64,000 nt of DNA from Holacanthus passer (Eukaryota > Chordata > Actinopteri > Pomacanthidae), in assembly GCA_025331565.1 (NCBI GenBank), contig JAFREQ010000014.1:12946001-13010000 (forward strand), in the 5' to 3' direction. Below are positions 1 through 14,000 of the stretch, piece after piece. The notes under the pieces were generated by a model. The model ran no database searches. It was given only the letters and a program-made list of their open reading frames with translations, and was not told where the DNA came from. Positions within the stretch are counted from its first letter, which is position 1; each line of letters starts with the position of its first letter. Both the position numbers and the translations under genes were made by a program.

Positions 1-381
1 GGAAGGGTTGAAGGAGAAGTGAAATGGGCCAATAGGTGGGCCTGCAGCTAAATCTAGCTCTGCTGCTGTTTAAAAAGGATGGAAGGAGTGTGTCTGTGGT
101 GGTGGCTGGGGGACTGTGTCCCGGGTCATTTGTATGGTCTGCTGCTGGGGTGAACAGCCTGATGCAGTGCAGGCAGACATACCAAATCGATCTGTGCCCT
201 GTGGCTGAGCTCTCACCACTTCCCCTGGCCTGGCCAGACACCTCCGCAGCCTGTTCTCTACACTCATCCACCCCCCCAGCCCCCCACCCCAGATTATAGA
301 TCCTCTCTCTGGAGATTATACACACTGCCATGGGGGGATCAATAGAAGACACCCTAGAAGCTTGGACGCACAAAAACATGT

Positions 382-384
<3 letters not shown>

Positions 385-418
<34 letters not shown>
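385..418. repeat. (CA)17 microsatellite
   Basis: This is an uninterrupted CA tract in the upstream intron. Further irregular CA-rich sequence continues to about 600. Confidence 0.97.
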
Positions 419-419
<1 letters not shown>

Positions 420-2020
420 CACACTGATAACCAGTATTTGTGCGCACTCACAAGTGTACTGTAACACATATACATACACACACTAATGCATATACAAGGA
501 ATGCTTTTAACAGGCATAGCCACGGTCCCTATCTCCAACAAGCACACTCCTGCAACACACACAAGCTCAGCCAAACACACACACATAGTACTATCCACAT
601 CGCTCATCCCTCCTATCCACTGCAGCAAGACTCTGCCTGGTAGCTGGCTACCATAGAATGTCTGCTTCCTTCCTAACTGACTGACTGGTCTGTTTAAAAT
701 GGAGAGAGCTAATGGAAACCACCTGCCCCCCATACAGACACACACACAGATACACTCACTCCTTCTGCTCTTCTACCTTGGTTGAAGTCACACAACATGG
801 CTGCCACAGCCACACCAAGGCTACACTTGATTAGATTTAGTAATTTCTTCTTAGGAAGTGATGGTTTGTGTTGTCAGTGCAGTGTATCATACAGAGAGAT
901 TGCAGGCTCGTCTGAGAAAAAACACCTTGTGTGTCTGAGTGTTGGGGGAGTTGTTGATGTGGACAGCTGGCGCTTCTTGCCGCAGCCACCACAGAACCCT
1001 GGGGAGTGTGTATGAGTGTGTGTGTGTCATTGTATGTGTCATGTGCACACACAGAAAGCAATTCAGCAGGAGTATGTCTGACACACACATGTAGAGCTGG
1101 ATAACCAGCCCTTCTTCCCTCCCCCTTTCTTTAAACTCAGGACCAACTGTTAACAGTCACACAAACCTGCCATGTTCATTGTTTTTACAAAGGCTTACAT
1201 TTTCTTTCTTAAACGTATGTCAGCTGTAATTTTCTTTTTGTTGTGTGTATGGCATACAGCCATTATTGCTAACTATCCACAATATCTGTATCTGTACAAA
1301 TGCTGACATTCATTAACCACATCCGGTACACTTTTATAACTTGTATATTTTTATAAAAGTCTAAAATATAACTCCTCTAAGGCTGACTTACCAGCTCTCA
1401 TACATCAAACCTTTAGTTATTGTTAGTCTGTCATTTAAAAAAATATTCAGTGCCTTTTAAAAGAGAATTATTAGTTGATTAAATTTAAGGTACATGTCAC
1501 AGAATTTCATTATCTATTTACCATTTCATTATTTAAATCTGCACTGCCAATCATTTTTGAGCAACTGAAGTACCGTTCCTTTTAGATGGATATTTCATTC
1601 AGTGTAAAGTAAATTATACTTCATAGGAGCCAAACACGTCTGAATTCTGTTTTCGAAACGGGTCCTCTTGAGAAGACAGTATAATGTGGTTCAATAAGTG
1701 TTGGAGTGGTTATTCTAGAGCCAAGACACCGTAGGCTAGAGCTCGATTAGCATAGCACATCCGCTCTGCTACAAAGGCTAGCTGTCGATCAGTTTGCTGT
1801 TTCCAGTGAAGCTACCATGAGGGACAAGCCCTTGGAGTCATCTCATATTGAAACATAGCAGTATGAATCTGTAGCCTGTCGCTAACTGAACAGATCTATT
1901 TTTAAAAAGGCCTCTCTGCTCTCCCAACTCTCCCCACGCTAGAGACTCTGGGAAAAGGGCTTTTTAGTGAAATCTAACCACCTGCCGACTGCTAAATGAG
2001 AAAGCGTGGGCTAGCCGAGA

Positions 2021-2047
2021 GGGAAGGGTGGGGGGTGGTGGGGGGGG
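2021..2047 (+). repeat. G-rich run of G-quadruplex type
   Basis: The run gggaagggtggggggtggtg plus a following run of eight G satisfies the four-G-run pattern with short loops. It lies inside the upstream intron. Confidence 0.6.
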
Positions 2048-3062
2048 AGTGGTGTTGTCAAAGAGCCTCTGTTCTCCCCTAGGAGCTCAGTCAGCTGTAG
2101 GCCTGCCCTATTGTAGTGAGCTGATGGTATCGCTTGCCAGGTATTTCCCACTGCTTTTCCAGTGAGAAGAAGGGAGAGTTGTTGGGCTTGTGGATGAGGA
2201 GAGAGGAAGGAAAGTTGGGGTAGAATCAAGTGTCCATGTGCCTGCAGGCCATGGCTGCCTGGTCCGCCGCCCCGCTGGGACCAGCCCAGCAGGAAGTGGC
2301 ACAAGGCAGCCTTGGTCATCAGCTGGTCTCCCTTGCAGAGGCGCTGTGGTCGGTGGTGGATCAGTAATAACACCAGTCTCCCTCTTTCTCCCTAGCTCTC
2401 TGTCTTTCTTGGCCCTCTAGTCCCCTCACACCCCTGCGGTTCCATTATTGCATTCCTTGTGCTATTTAATTTCAGGATCAGTACACTCAAGGGGGGTAGC
2501 TTTGCTAAAGCTGGGCACTACTCTGCTGCCTGTGTGTGTGCCTGTGCGTTTTGCGCATGCGTCCTCTGCCAGTTTGAGCTGAACACCACTTTTAACAATG
2601 CAGGTGCGTCCTGCCTCATGGCTAACACTCACCACCTGCGAGCGTGACTTAAACAAACGCTCCTCTTGATTTAATAAGCCTGCGTTGTATCCTTAAATAT
2701 GCTCACATTCTGGCTTTGTTTAGCTGATCTCATTCCTCCGCACCAACCACCACCACCACCACCACCCCCATCGCTGTTTACAAAACATTGGCATATATGA
2801 CTGTGTTAACAATGTGACTTTTCCATTGTTGGCGGCTCGTAAAAGAAAGCCAAGCTGATATTATCTAAGAACTCCCCCCTCCCTCCCCCCCAACTCCCCT
2901 CCCCTCTGCTGAAATGCTGCAGCAAATTAAACAGCATCTTATTTGCTTGATACAGAGCGAGTAGGACATGGCTCTTTTGCTGAGGCTAGGTGTGTTTTAG
3001 ATTAGACATGCTTGGCAGCCGTAAGAGAATGGCTGGCTGAACAATGAGCTACAGCTGAGAAA

Positions 3063-3064
<2 letters not shown>

Positions 3065-3095
<31 letters not shown>
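3065..3095. repeat. (GT)n microsatellite
   Basis: This is a perfect TG tract of about 31 bases in intron sequence. Confidence 0.95.
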
Positions 3096-3096
<1 letters not shown>

Positions 3097-4057
3097 GCGA
3101 GGTTATAACAATGAATATTCCAATGCTTGAACTCAGCAGTGACAATGTTCAGGATCAGGTTTCAGCGAAGTTGCTCAGTAGCTTTGTGATTATCTCTGTG
3201 TCGAAGTATTGAACTTTTCTTTCGCTCCCTGTCTGCCTGGGTGGCGTGGCGGTCGGCAGTGGATTGTAGGGTGGAGGCGAGTGGAAGAAGCTAACCTTAC
3301 GGCTCAGAGGGAGTGAGAGCACTCAACTACAAAGGCCCTGCTGTGGCTCTCCCTCCTACAGCGAAGGCTACATCCATCCAACGAGCACACACTTCAACCC
3401 TAAAAAAAAATTGCCCCCCAATACACACATAGACCCCCACCACAGCTAAACCTCTCGCCCCTCCCCTTTCCACTTCTCCACTTGAGCGAGGAGACCCACT
3501 TCCAAATGCACAAAATGGCAGGAATGTTTAACAAGCCAGGCAGACCCTGGAGGAACCATGTGGCCCGCTTCGATGAGCCCCCAGCCCCCCCCATCCCGCC
3601 CGACCTCCCTGAGCTCCGTTGCCTCCTTTTCGTTCAAAAGCCAGATTCTGAAGTGTTAACTCGGTTTTAACTTTCACATTCATTGAGATTCGTGTTATAG
3701 TCGCTTTCAGAGAAATGCCCTTGAGGTAGTAGGCTTTTAGTGCCCAGGATGAATTCAAAATGTGCTTTTGACGTTCGAAGAATAGACTCGCTTGCTGTCT
3801 GTGAATGATTAAACTAGATCCCTGTCTCTTTTTTTTTTCCACCACCTATCTTTTTCACTCTCGCTGTCTGTTCTTTATGCCTGTTGATGTGCTCTGGGGT
3901 GTAGACACAGAGATCTGGCCTCTCTAAATGAATGTGCAGACGAGGTGAAGGGACACTAAACCCTAATTCCCCCGATTTGACTCCTCCGAAACATGTCATC
4001 TCATTCAGATTAGTCTCTTTTGTTCTCGGCCCTCCCCCCACTCCCTCCCTCATGCTC

Positions 4058-4143
4058 CCTCCTCCTCCTCCTCCTCCTCCTCTACTTCCACTACCCGCTT
4101 CTCTCTGTCTCTCTCAACACACACACACACACACACACACACA
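4058..4143. repeat. (CCT)n followed by (CA)n
   Basis: A CCT trinucleotide run (4058-4082) is followed, after a pyrimidine-rich spacer, by a CA tract (4117-4143). Confidence 0.93.
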
Positions 4144-4378
4144 GTGTTGCTCACAGATCACACAATAGCACTGATGGATATTTTCATTCATGTTATCTTG
4201 TAAATGACTTCCAGGGATGGTGTAGAGGAGGGAGAAAAGGAGGGAGAGGGAAAAGCGAGAAGAGGGCAGTAGTGAGAGAGATATAATGCGTCACTCAGAG
4301 CCGGCGAGGGTGATAAACCCCCCTCCCCTTAGAACAGCTCATTCAGCCCACAGCAGATAACAAGCCCACCCTGGGGTT

Positions 4379-4407
4379 ACACACACACACGCACACACAC
4401 ACACACA
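4379..4407. repeat. (CA)n microsatellite, one interruption
   Basis: This is a CA tract broken by a single G at 4391. Confidence 0.93.
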
Positions 4408-5808
4408 GCCTCTCAAAAAACAAAGCCCATGATGTCACAGGCGCACTCGTCCACACCAGCCCCTCTACAAATGGTATCTTGGGTGTCTGTATCTTGTGGG
4501 GGCTATTTAGTATCTTTGCAACCCCTCTTTTCCTCTGCAAGCGGTAAGATAAACCACAGCCAGATCGATAACTCTGTTGACACAAACAAATAAATAACAG
4601 ATGATGGCACTGTCAGTCACTGAAAAAAAACGCTAGCCGCACATCTTTTGTTTGGTAAAGTGTGGCTTAGTCCTTCTGCAAGGGACAGCTCAGCATGTGT
4701 TTTGGTGAAATGAGCACCAGCAGTGTGTGTTGTTAGTGTGAATCTTACCTACAGTGGCTTTTTTTTCTCGAATCAAAGCTTTACAGAGCTGCAAGACATT
4801 GTCCGTCTCCGTGGCCTTGTGAATGTGTTAATGTTGCACCAAACAGTAGGTAAAACCAGCCCTGGGAGCAGTGAAATGCCTTGTTACGTTGCATCCATTT
4901 GAACAGGTCAATTTTCAGTGCGTACAATTTATTTTTCAATCAATTTAAGTGTCAGTGGCTTTTGATTGCTTTGCATGTGGAGCAAGCATCTTTTACAGGT
5001 TATATTTCAAACCCAGATAAATCACGATTTTGCTCAGTTTGATCACATTCCTGGTTTTGTGTTTCAGTTAAGAGCTAAAGGTGAATGGGTGACTATTATG
5101 CTAATTTGACTTTTGTGAATTCAAATCTCTTTTTCTCTAATAATTCTAACCCTTGGCTGTTTCTGGAAAATACTGTGCCAGGCTTAGCAGTAACCATTAG
5201 CCATGTCCCCCCCTCCCACCTCCTCCTCCTGTTCTTCTCCACAGAAGTGGCTGTGTGTTTTTGTCCTCTGCAGCGTGAATGTTTTTGTTAAGGAGATGAG
5301 GGTTCGCGACCTGGCCATACCACCAGTCACATCCAATTTAACAGCACAGCCTGCCGGGGCCACCTCCTCACTCACTATGTGAGAGGGCTGCTTTTAACGC
5401 TTGCAAGGGTTATGTAATTTGACAATATTATAAATCCTGAATGAGAGGACGGAGGGTGGACCGCTGAGCTAACCCAAAACTGACTGGACATATACGGGTG
5501 TAATGGCAGAAGTTGTTATTTTGTAGGAACGAGTTACAGTGACGACTGAGGGGTTGGAATGGGGTTAATGCCAGCATTGCTCACTGGTGTATAAATGGAG
5601 TGGAACAATAACATAATTCCCCTTGGGCATAATGTTTGCTTTGGAAAGGCAACCTTGTAGCGCTCCAAAAGTCCTTAATCCTATTAGTCGCATTCCAATT
5701 GAATTTGACTCAAGGAGAAAAATGTCTTTTGAGCAGAGGTAACAGCATGCAAAATAATATATTACTGAGTCTGACTGCATAAAAACATGAAAGCTATGGG
5801 AAGTGTGA

Positions 5809-5988
<180 letters not shown>

Positions 5989-8900
5989 TGACATGCACCA
6001 CTAATCCACCCACCCATCCTGTGTGTCCCGAGCTGGAAAACAACGCCGCTGTTGTTCTAGTGCACAGAAATATGCCTGAAGAAATTCGGGCTATGATGAC
6101 ATATGCACCATAATTAGGGGATATAGGTGCAGAGTTACATATTTTTGTTGCACAGTGGAAGTCTGATGAGAATTGAATACAAATCATAGTTAAAATACAG
6201 CTTACTGTATCATCAGTTTGTGTCCTCAGGTTTGTTTTCGAAGGGTCGTGGAAAAATAAAAATCCCTCTGAGAGTCAGGCTTGAATATTAACCACCTTTG
6301 CGATCCACTGGCAGTTTAATAATGCTTGTAATGGAAATAAAGATGTTTGTCGATGCACTTAATTGATTTAATGAAGGAGACCTTCACCAGTTTTCAATAG
6401 ATTTTTTTTACAACCTAATGTGGCCAAATTGCCTCTTTTGCTGAATAAAGAAAGAAATTAGTTTTTAATTTGCTACTGAGAGAGGCTGATTCATCAGGCT
6501 CAGCCAGTTTAGCGAAGTGATTTCTCTGCACCAGGACATGTAAAATGTACCGCATACACACACAAACCCAATTGATTTTCTCACACTGCATTCTCTATGT
6601 TTGCTAAAGAGGAAGTCACATCTGAGTTTACATAGTTTGCTGCACTGTACAAGTGTTTCTTTTGGCTGAGGAGATTTACCAGTCAAAGTTCACCAAATGC
6701 AAACTTACCGGTGAAACCTGAACTTGATTAGGCAACTGAAAGTTATTGTTTTTAATTGGTCCTCTGTATGGTTTCCACCTGCCACAAATAGAGAGCAGAA
6801 CACATTTCGGTGCACGTTTGTAGTAATGAGGCTGCAGTTTAATGTGCAAAGACTGCTGGAATATGTAATCGATGGGGTCTGTGTTGCCAAATGAAGCGGC
6901 ATCTAACCCCACTGGCGCGAGCATTGCCTGTCTTTTAACAGATTGGTTGTCTAAGTGGAGCGCAGAGGGCTCGGTGAGGGGCGGCCAGGCCCCAGGGGGC
7001 CAAAGTAATGGCTGCCAGCAAACATCCAGGGTGATGATGGGAGGTCAAGCTAAGAGGCCACACACACACACACCACCTTTGGAAAAGAGGAATAGTGTGT
7101 GCATGCATACATATGTGTGTGTGTGTGCATTTGAGGCATATTGGCACTTTTGTTTCATGTGTGAATACTTTTGCGTGTGAAGGGCAGTTGTTGTGTGTAG
7201 AAGGGGTTTTTAAGGTGAGCTGCAGGCCTTGCAGAGGGGAGGACAGCCAGGCCCCACAGCAGCAGGGCTTTAATCGGATTGCTGCTAGAGAGTGCTGAGG
7301 ACGGCAGGAACCCCTCCTCGTGCACGCACATGCACACACACCACGCTCGCACAAAAACCCACGCACCTGCACCTTGATTAAGAGCACCAGAAGAGGTCTG
7401 GGGCAGACAGAGGTAATTGTCCAGGGAGAGGGAGAAAATACTGGCTCCATTAGCTGACCCCTCTCTCCCTTTTCTCTCTCTTTCTGTGTCTCTCGCTCTC
7501 TGTTACTCCCTCCCCCCATCCATCTGTAATTAATGAACAGCCATCTGCATGCCTGTATGTGTTTGAGCAGACTGTACCCTTGTCCTCCTATGTTAAAACA
7601 ACAAGCCCCGCTGGCTCTCTAAACAAGTACAGCGTTTTTCAATGAGCCCATTTTGTCGCTAGGCTACAAATCACAAAAGATTGGCACTACACTAGCTACT
7701 TTGAAAACTCGTAATCTCTATTTACTAGACCAGCACAAAATCCTCTTTTAGGATGATAGCTGATTTAGGTTGTAATTGCACGCGTTGGTTTAAACTACCA
7801 TCTAGCTGGCCAACCTCAAATCTATCCCATCACCATGCTCTCAAAATTGGGGCACAGACTTGCGCCTTTGGGAGGAAAAAAAAAATCATCCTCTCATTCT
7901 GCTCTTTTGTGGAACATAATGGTCAGTGTAATCTCATTTCCTTCTCTTGCGACAAGATATTGAAAAGGAGAGACAACAGGCAACTTGAGATCCATCTAAG
8001 CGAACCATGCATTAGCCGCCAACTCATTCTCTTTATTTCCTATCCTCTCATCCCTCGCTGCCTCTGTCTCCAACCCCCACTTTTTCTTGCCGCACAAATT
8101 ATCGATCAACCCCCCTCTGTGTGGGGGAACAGGGCTTTGGAGGCGCAGCAGAGGGAGGGGAAATTTCATTGGTCCTGAACCAAACAACCTCATCAATATT
8201 GCCCCTCTCGCACCCTTCTCCTTTTTCCTGTCTCCCTCTCCTCCCTCAGTCTTTAGGCTGTAACAGTCTCACTCATGTACTTTATCTAATGACCTGTGAA
8301 TCCAATTAGTGGTGTGTAGAAATCCTGAATGCAGCCATCAATCTCTGCTGCGCAGGGAAGAACAAGGATTGAAGCCCGCCTCTCTGTGTCGTTATATCTT
8401 TCTCGGCATCAAGATGATTCTTAGACTAGTCGTGCTGTGCGTGTGTGTGCTTCCTCCTTGCTTCTGTACACACACATTTAGCAATAACGCATGCAAAAAA
8501 AAATCCATTCTGCAGCATTATTGGGGTCATTTCGGACTTGGAGGGCAATCATTCCCCCAGTTTGTTTACTCAACAGTGGCAGCTGTGGTGCCCACTGTAA
8601 CCTCTGTGACATATTGATCCAGCCATATAGATTTCAGCCCGCCTGCCTTTCTCCTAAAATGTCTGCCCAGATACGGAGGTGACCAGTAGGAGGCCATTTT
8701 AACCGTGAAACAAAAGCAAGATACCAAAATGCAGCCACAATTAGATATAATTATTAGAAAAGGGGAAAATGTAATTATAATAATAATTTCCAATTTACTG
8801 CTAAAAATTGGCAAAAATTATTTACGAAAAATTACAAGCGAAGATAAAAAAAATTGAAGCATTAAAACAGTGGCACCACAAGAGAACTAATAGAGCTAAA

Positions 8901-11004
8901 CAGCATAAAATGTGCTTTTAAGTGAATTAACGGCTAAAAGTCTATAAAAATGATATTAAGATGTATTTCAAAGAAAATGTCGTTTATTCTCTCTGATGTG
9001 ATCACTTAGGTCAATTAAGGGCCAACAATCCTCCGGAGTGTTTTCCCACAAGGGTTAGTTTCAGTTTACACCCGGTGCCATGACCTTGTAATGTGTTTAC
9101 AATCTATATTTGATGAGAGTAATACTGTGAGCCTGCAGACTATAGACATGTCAGATGTGTGCGTGTGTTTACATGTGTTATGTTTATATTCTGGTGATGC
9201 AACTTACATTATGGGTAAAAGCAGTTTGTGCACATATTTATCTGGTTCTGCACTACATACACACACAGACCGTGGTGAGTTTCCTGTTGTTGTGAGATGA
9301 GAACGTAAAGACAGTAAGCCATCTGACAGCGACTGAGCACTGAACAATCTGCAGTCATATCTGCCCATTGACCCTGGCTTCAGCGATCCATCCTGCTTTC
9401 TTACCTCGATCGTCTCCTCTGTCTCCATTTCTCTCACTCTCTACAACTCATCCCCCCCTCATCCCCACTCCTCTTTATCTGCTGTCACTCACCTCCCTCC
9501 CCCCTCTCCCTCCTCCCATCCCATGTTCTAGTCATTGTGTCCATGTCCTCAAAGCTCATTGACCCCCCCGTACCTCCCTCTCTGCTTGTATCTAACCTCA
9601 TTTGCTGTTATTGGCCAAGTCAGCTGTGTTCCATCCTCCCTCCCTTCCTTCCCCACATTCCCTCTCTCTTACTCCCTGCGCTTTCTCCCAGCATCCCTGT
9701 CTCCCTCCCTCTTTCGCTAATGGAGTGATTGCAGCGTTTTTCCCTCCGGGAACGCGGGATCGAGGAGCCCAGTACACCAACACACACACATACGCGCACA
9801 CATGAGTGGGCACACACATCTCTACTCCCTGCTTATGGACATTTAATTAGATGCCATGTACAATGCAATTATCTTGCCAGGAGTCCGGCTCATATGTTGC
9901 AGGCCTGATCATCTTAAAAGGATGAGGGATTTTCTTTGTCATATAACCAGTGTACTGTGTGTGGGTGTATGCACTGTATTGGTTTTCATTTTGTGCCCCT
10001 CATCTTGGCATCAGTTTAAATACCCAGTGTAAGGTTATAGTCATCTCAAGGTTGAGCGTGCTTAGTTTGAACTGTGGTGATGAGTGCAAGCAAATCTATG
10101 ATACCTTTAACATTCACACATGCTGTGACCAGTGTGCTTGTCGACATGTGCTCATTGTACACGTGTGTGTTATTGAAAGTAATTGATGTGCTGATCTAAT
10201 TAATGAGATGTGTTAAAACAAAAGGTCTGCCTATAAACCTTAGCTCTTATTGATTAGTGTTTGACCTCACATCTTACTTGCTGGATTTGTTCATGTTGGG
10301 TTTGCATGACCTCTGGATGCCAAATCATTAAAGACACATTATGTTTTTTTGAAACTAATACTAAAGAAACAAGAACATCAGGGGCATCCCGATCACTTGT
10401 ATTGCTTGTGTATAGCAGTTAACTGAGATTTTTTTTTATCGCTCTCTTTTTTTTATCCATATTTACTCTCTCTTAATTGGAAACGAAGCCAAAATAGACA
10501 TTGTCTCCTGTGACAGGTTAAGTTTTCTTTTGTTTGTAAAAATTGTCTTATCTATGTTTTGCAACTGATTTCAATGATTGATGAGAAAGCCAAAACACTC
10601 AATTAGCAGGTAGCTTGAAAATGATAACCCCCCCCCAAATTATAATTGTATTGTTATGTACATTTTCACTTAACATTATAACATAGCACTGTTATTTCTA
10701 GGACTATAATAGAAAACAAAGACTATGAATTTGCAGTTGTGTTTAAATTGTGCACAAAATACCCTCCAGTAATTTATTTAGCTTCTCGTTCTGCAGTAAA
10801 GTGTTTATTAAATACAATCCAGACATAAAACAATGGTGCAAAATTAAAATCCAATACAGTTTAGATTATATCATAAACCGGTACAGATTCACTGTCCTTG
10901 TGTGGTTGCATGTGTATTCAACATGCATGTTTGTGTTGGATGGATATAACGGCATAGCTTTCCCAGTTGTCATGTAAACAATGAGTGTACACCTCCACTG
11001 CGCG

Positions 11005-11033
11005 CACGCACACACACACACACACACACACAC
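11005..11033. repeat. (CA)n microsatellite
   Basis: A CA tract is preceded by cgcgcacg, in the long BAH intron. Confidence 0.93.
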
Positions 11034-14000
11034 CAAATGTTAATTGTATCTTGCACAACTGTTTCCTGATGGTTTTAGCTGGTGCTTATCGTACAGCCTT
11101 GGAAAATGCCACCGATTCAAAGCCCATAATTAAAAATGTTTGATAAAGATGCAAATATATGTGCATAAATACGCATGCTTAACATGAGCAGTTATTAGGT
11201 TTTCTGTGGACCCTGAGTACAGTCGTAATGGATTCCAAAATGCTTAGAATTAGCTTAACAATGAGATCCACTAGCTAATTAGCTTGCGGCTAGCTTGCCT
11301 GCGCATATTCAAATCCATGCAAAAAATATCACTTAATATACAATGTGGCATTGGTAAGTGTAGTTCTCTGTCTTCCCTCTGATCCGTCCTCAGATTTCTC
11401 CCTTTATGTAAAGCTGCAGTGTCAAAGTGCCGTCTGATGCATGCCGCACTCAGTGAGAGGAGGAATGTCAGGCTGTAATGCAGAACCTGTGTGTTTCTTT
11501 CACCAAAAAGTCTCTTATTGGTGCTGAGCCATCGAGATGGTGGTAGGAGGTTGACTAGACAGGCATCACTTGTCTCTTATCACTGCCTAGAAGGCTAAGT
11601 TCCTTCTTTTTATCTTCCCGTTTCTCCCTTCGCGACCACCCTCCACCCCACCCCCATCGAACATTTTGAAATGCAATTATGGATCAGTGAGCACCGCCAT
11701 CAGTCGCACTTCTTGTTAATATTTATCGAGTGGAGCAGCAGCCGCTGCCATCTCTTGAGAGAGGGGCGCTACCCTCATTAGGGGCAATTTTGTATGTGTG
11801 TGTGCGTGTGTGTGTGTGTGTGAGAGAGATGCTCAGTTCTTTCTTTCATTCCACGGTCCACTCAGCTGCTGTAAGCGAGCTGGTACATTTCACAGACATG
11901 AACATGTGGAGGTGCAGCCTTTCACAATTGTGTGTGGGGCTGTCTTAAGTGTCTGCTTGTCTTTGTGCGCTCTGTGAGGAAGCAGCTTTGACAAGGGCAT
12001 CTAGGCTATAGACATGGCCGGCCAGCCGAGCCTGCTGCGAGCTGTTTGATTGAAGCATTCTGCCTGTAATGTTCCCAATTCACTAGCAGCCTTAAAGCAA
12101 TAGAACCACAGCGCAACAGCTACTAAACAATGAATGGCCATTCTCTGTCACTTACCTACATAAGGAAAACAGACCAGAAATTGTTGCTGACATTATACTT
12201 CTTAGCGGTGGTAGGCTGGAGCAGGTTAACACGAAGTGGAATAATTTTTTTGATTTGAACAAGCTAATTCTGCTCAGATTACCTGCCTTTGCTTGACAAA
12301 TAGCCCCCTCCCTCTCCTCCCCTCACAGTTGGCTGAGACCAGACCCTGGATTTTTTACTGCTGCTTTGGCAGTATCTGGTGACTTTCCCCATTATGACCG
12401 TTTTGATTAATGCTCCTCTATGAGGAGGTATGCACCCCACCACTCCTGCCTCCCCCTCCCTTTCCCTCCCTCCTTCTCTGTCTCCACACACTTGAAATTT
12501 CATTGAGGTAAAGCTATTAATGCTGTTCTTTGGAGTAACATTAGGTCATTTAGCTGAGGTGTCGGGGTCACTAACTGCAGCAGCTGCTGTTTCTATGCAA
12601 GCATGTTCTTAAGCAGACACAATCTGCAAGACCGACAAGCGCTAGTCCCCCTCTGGTGTCAGTTTGCAAGCTCTGTGCATTTCTCAAATCAGATGGAGAC
12701 AGGCACGCATCTCTCAGACAGCTACAACGCTCTGTCTCTCTTTGGGGAGGCAGGTGAGATTGATTGTCCTCACGAGTGCAGCGATGAATAAATACAGCAA
12801 TACAAATGGCAAGGTTGAGATAGCAACACACTTCACGCTCAGTGAGTGCAGGAGGCTGTATTGAGCTCTGCTCGTGGGTATGAAACCAAACCGACCCAAC
12901 CCTCCTTTTGGCTCCTCGCTTCTACTCTCTCTTGTATCCCCCTCTTTTCATCTTTTTGGACAGATAACACTTTTTTCTCTCACCCTCACTGCCCTCCCTG
13001 TGCATTAGCTAAATGCTGCTATGGAAACTAGTTGTTCAGCCAATAGGATGATCTCTTTCTCTAGGATGGAAGACGGGAGGGGAGGGAAGTAGAGACAGAC
13101 TGAAATCAAAATGGGGTTTTGTGTGTGTTTTTATGAGTGGTGATTACCTTCCCAGATGGAGAGGGTGCAGCCTCTGGACAGTGGGGGTTGGTCGGGCTGG
13201 AGGACCAGGCCAGCGGCCATACCATTTTCATAAGACTCTTTAAAAGCTCAATCAATAGCCACCTCTTTGACCCACCACTGCTAAATTATTCAGCAGAGAA
13301 GCCTTTTGCCCACTCTTCTCCCTTGGAGTTTCATTAGTTGAGTTTTCTTTCACCGGCTTGGCAGCATCTCTCTCACACACACAGATGCATGTAAATTTGT
13401 CACGTCATCTTTCAGTGACAGATGACATTTGGGCTTCGCATATATATCCAAGTGCTAATTTCACCCCTTGTTGCCGAGTTGTTGAAATATTCAGCGGCTC
13501 CTCTGACACTTTTCTTTTTTTTTTTTCTGGCACATCACAAAGTGAAAATGTCTCCTCTGATGTCTTCACTAACATCTGAAGCAAATTCACTGCGCTCCGG
13601 CATGGAGCACTACATATTATCTTTAAAGCAGGAGAGCAAACCGACAGTGCGATCGTCTTTGGCACCAGCTTTGATGAGAAATTGGGGAAACAAATGTAGC
13701 AAAGACGCCAAGAAAGGCGGTTAGATTTGACACTCTCAAAACCTACAGGATTCCCAACCTGGTCGTTGTATATGAAAATAATGACAGGGCCTTTTTTAAT
13801 TACCTGACCAGGTCTTCCTCTTGAAATGAAAGCAGTCGACTCCCCATAGGGGGTTGACTCTAAATTAGAGGGTGAAGGGTCCTTTGAAGTAGGCTAATGT
13901 TCATAGTGTCTCACAATCACTGGGGCTCTATATACTTTCCACAGTAGATACCTTAGAATTGTAGATGAGTCCCTTCTTTTTGTTCTTTGATCATCATTTT

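Noticed and set aside
6935..7519. Minus-strand open frame of 194 codons
   Set aside because: It is built from CT-rich and CA-rich low-complexity sequence, shows no domain and has no splice or promoter context. Long frames arise easily when stops are depleted in such repeats.
9368..9819. Overlapping frames on both strands
   Set aside because: The region is CCT/CTC-rich low-complexity sequence, which keeps several frames open at once.
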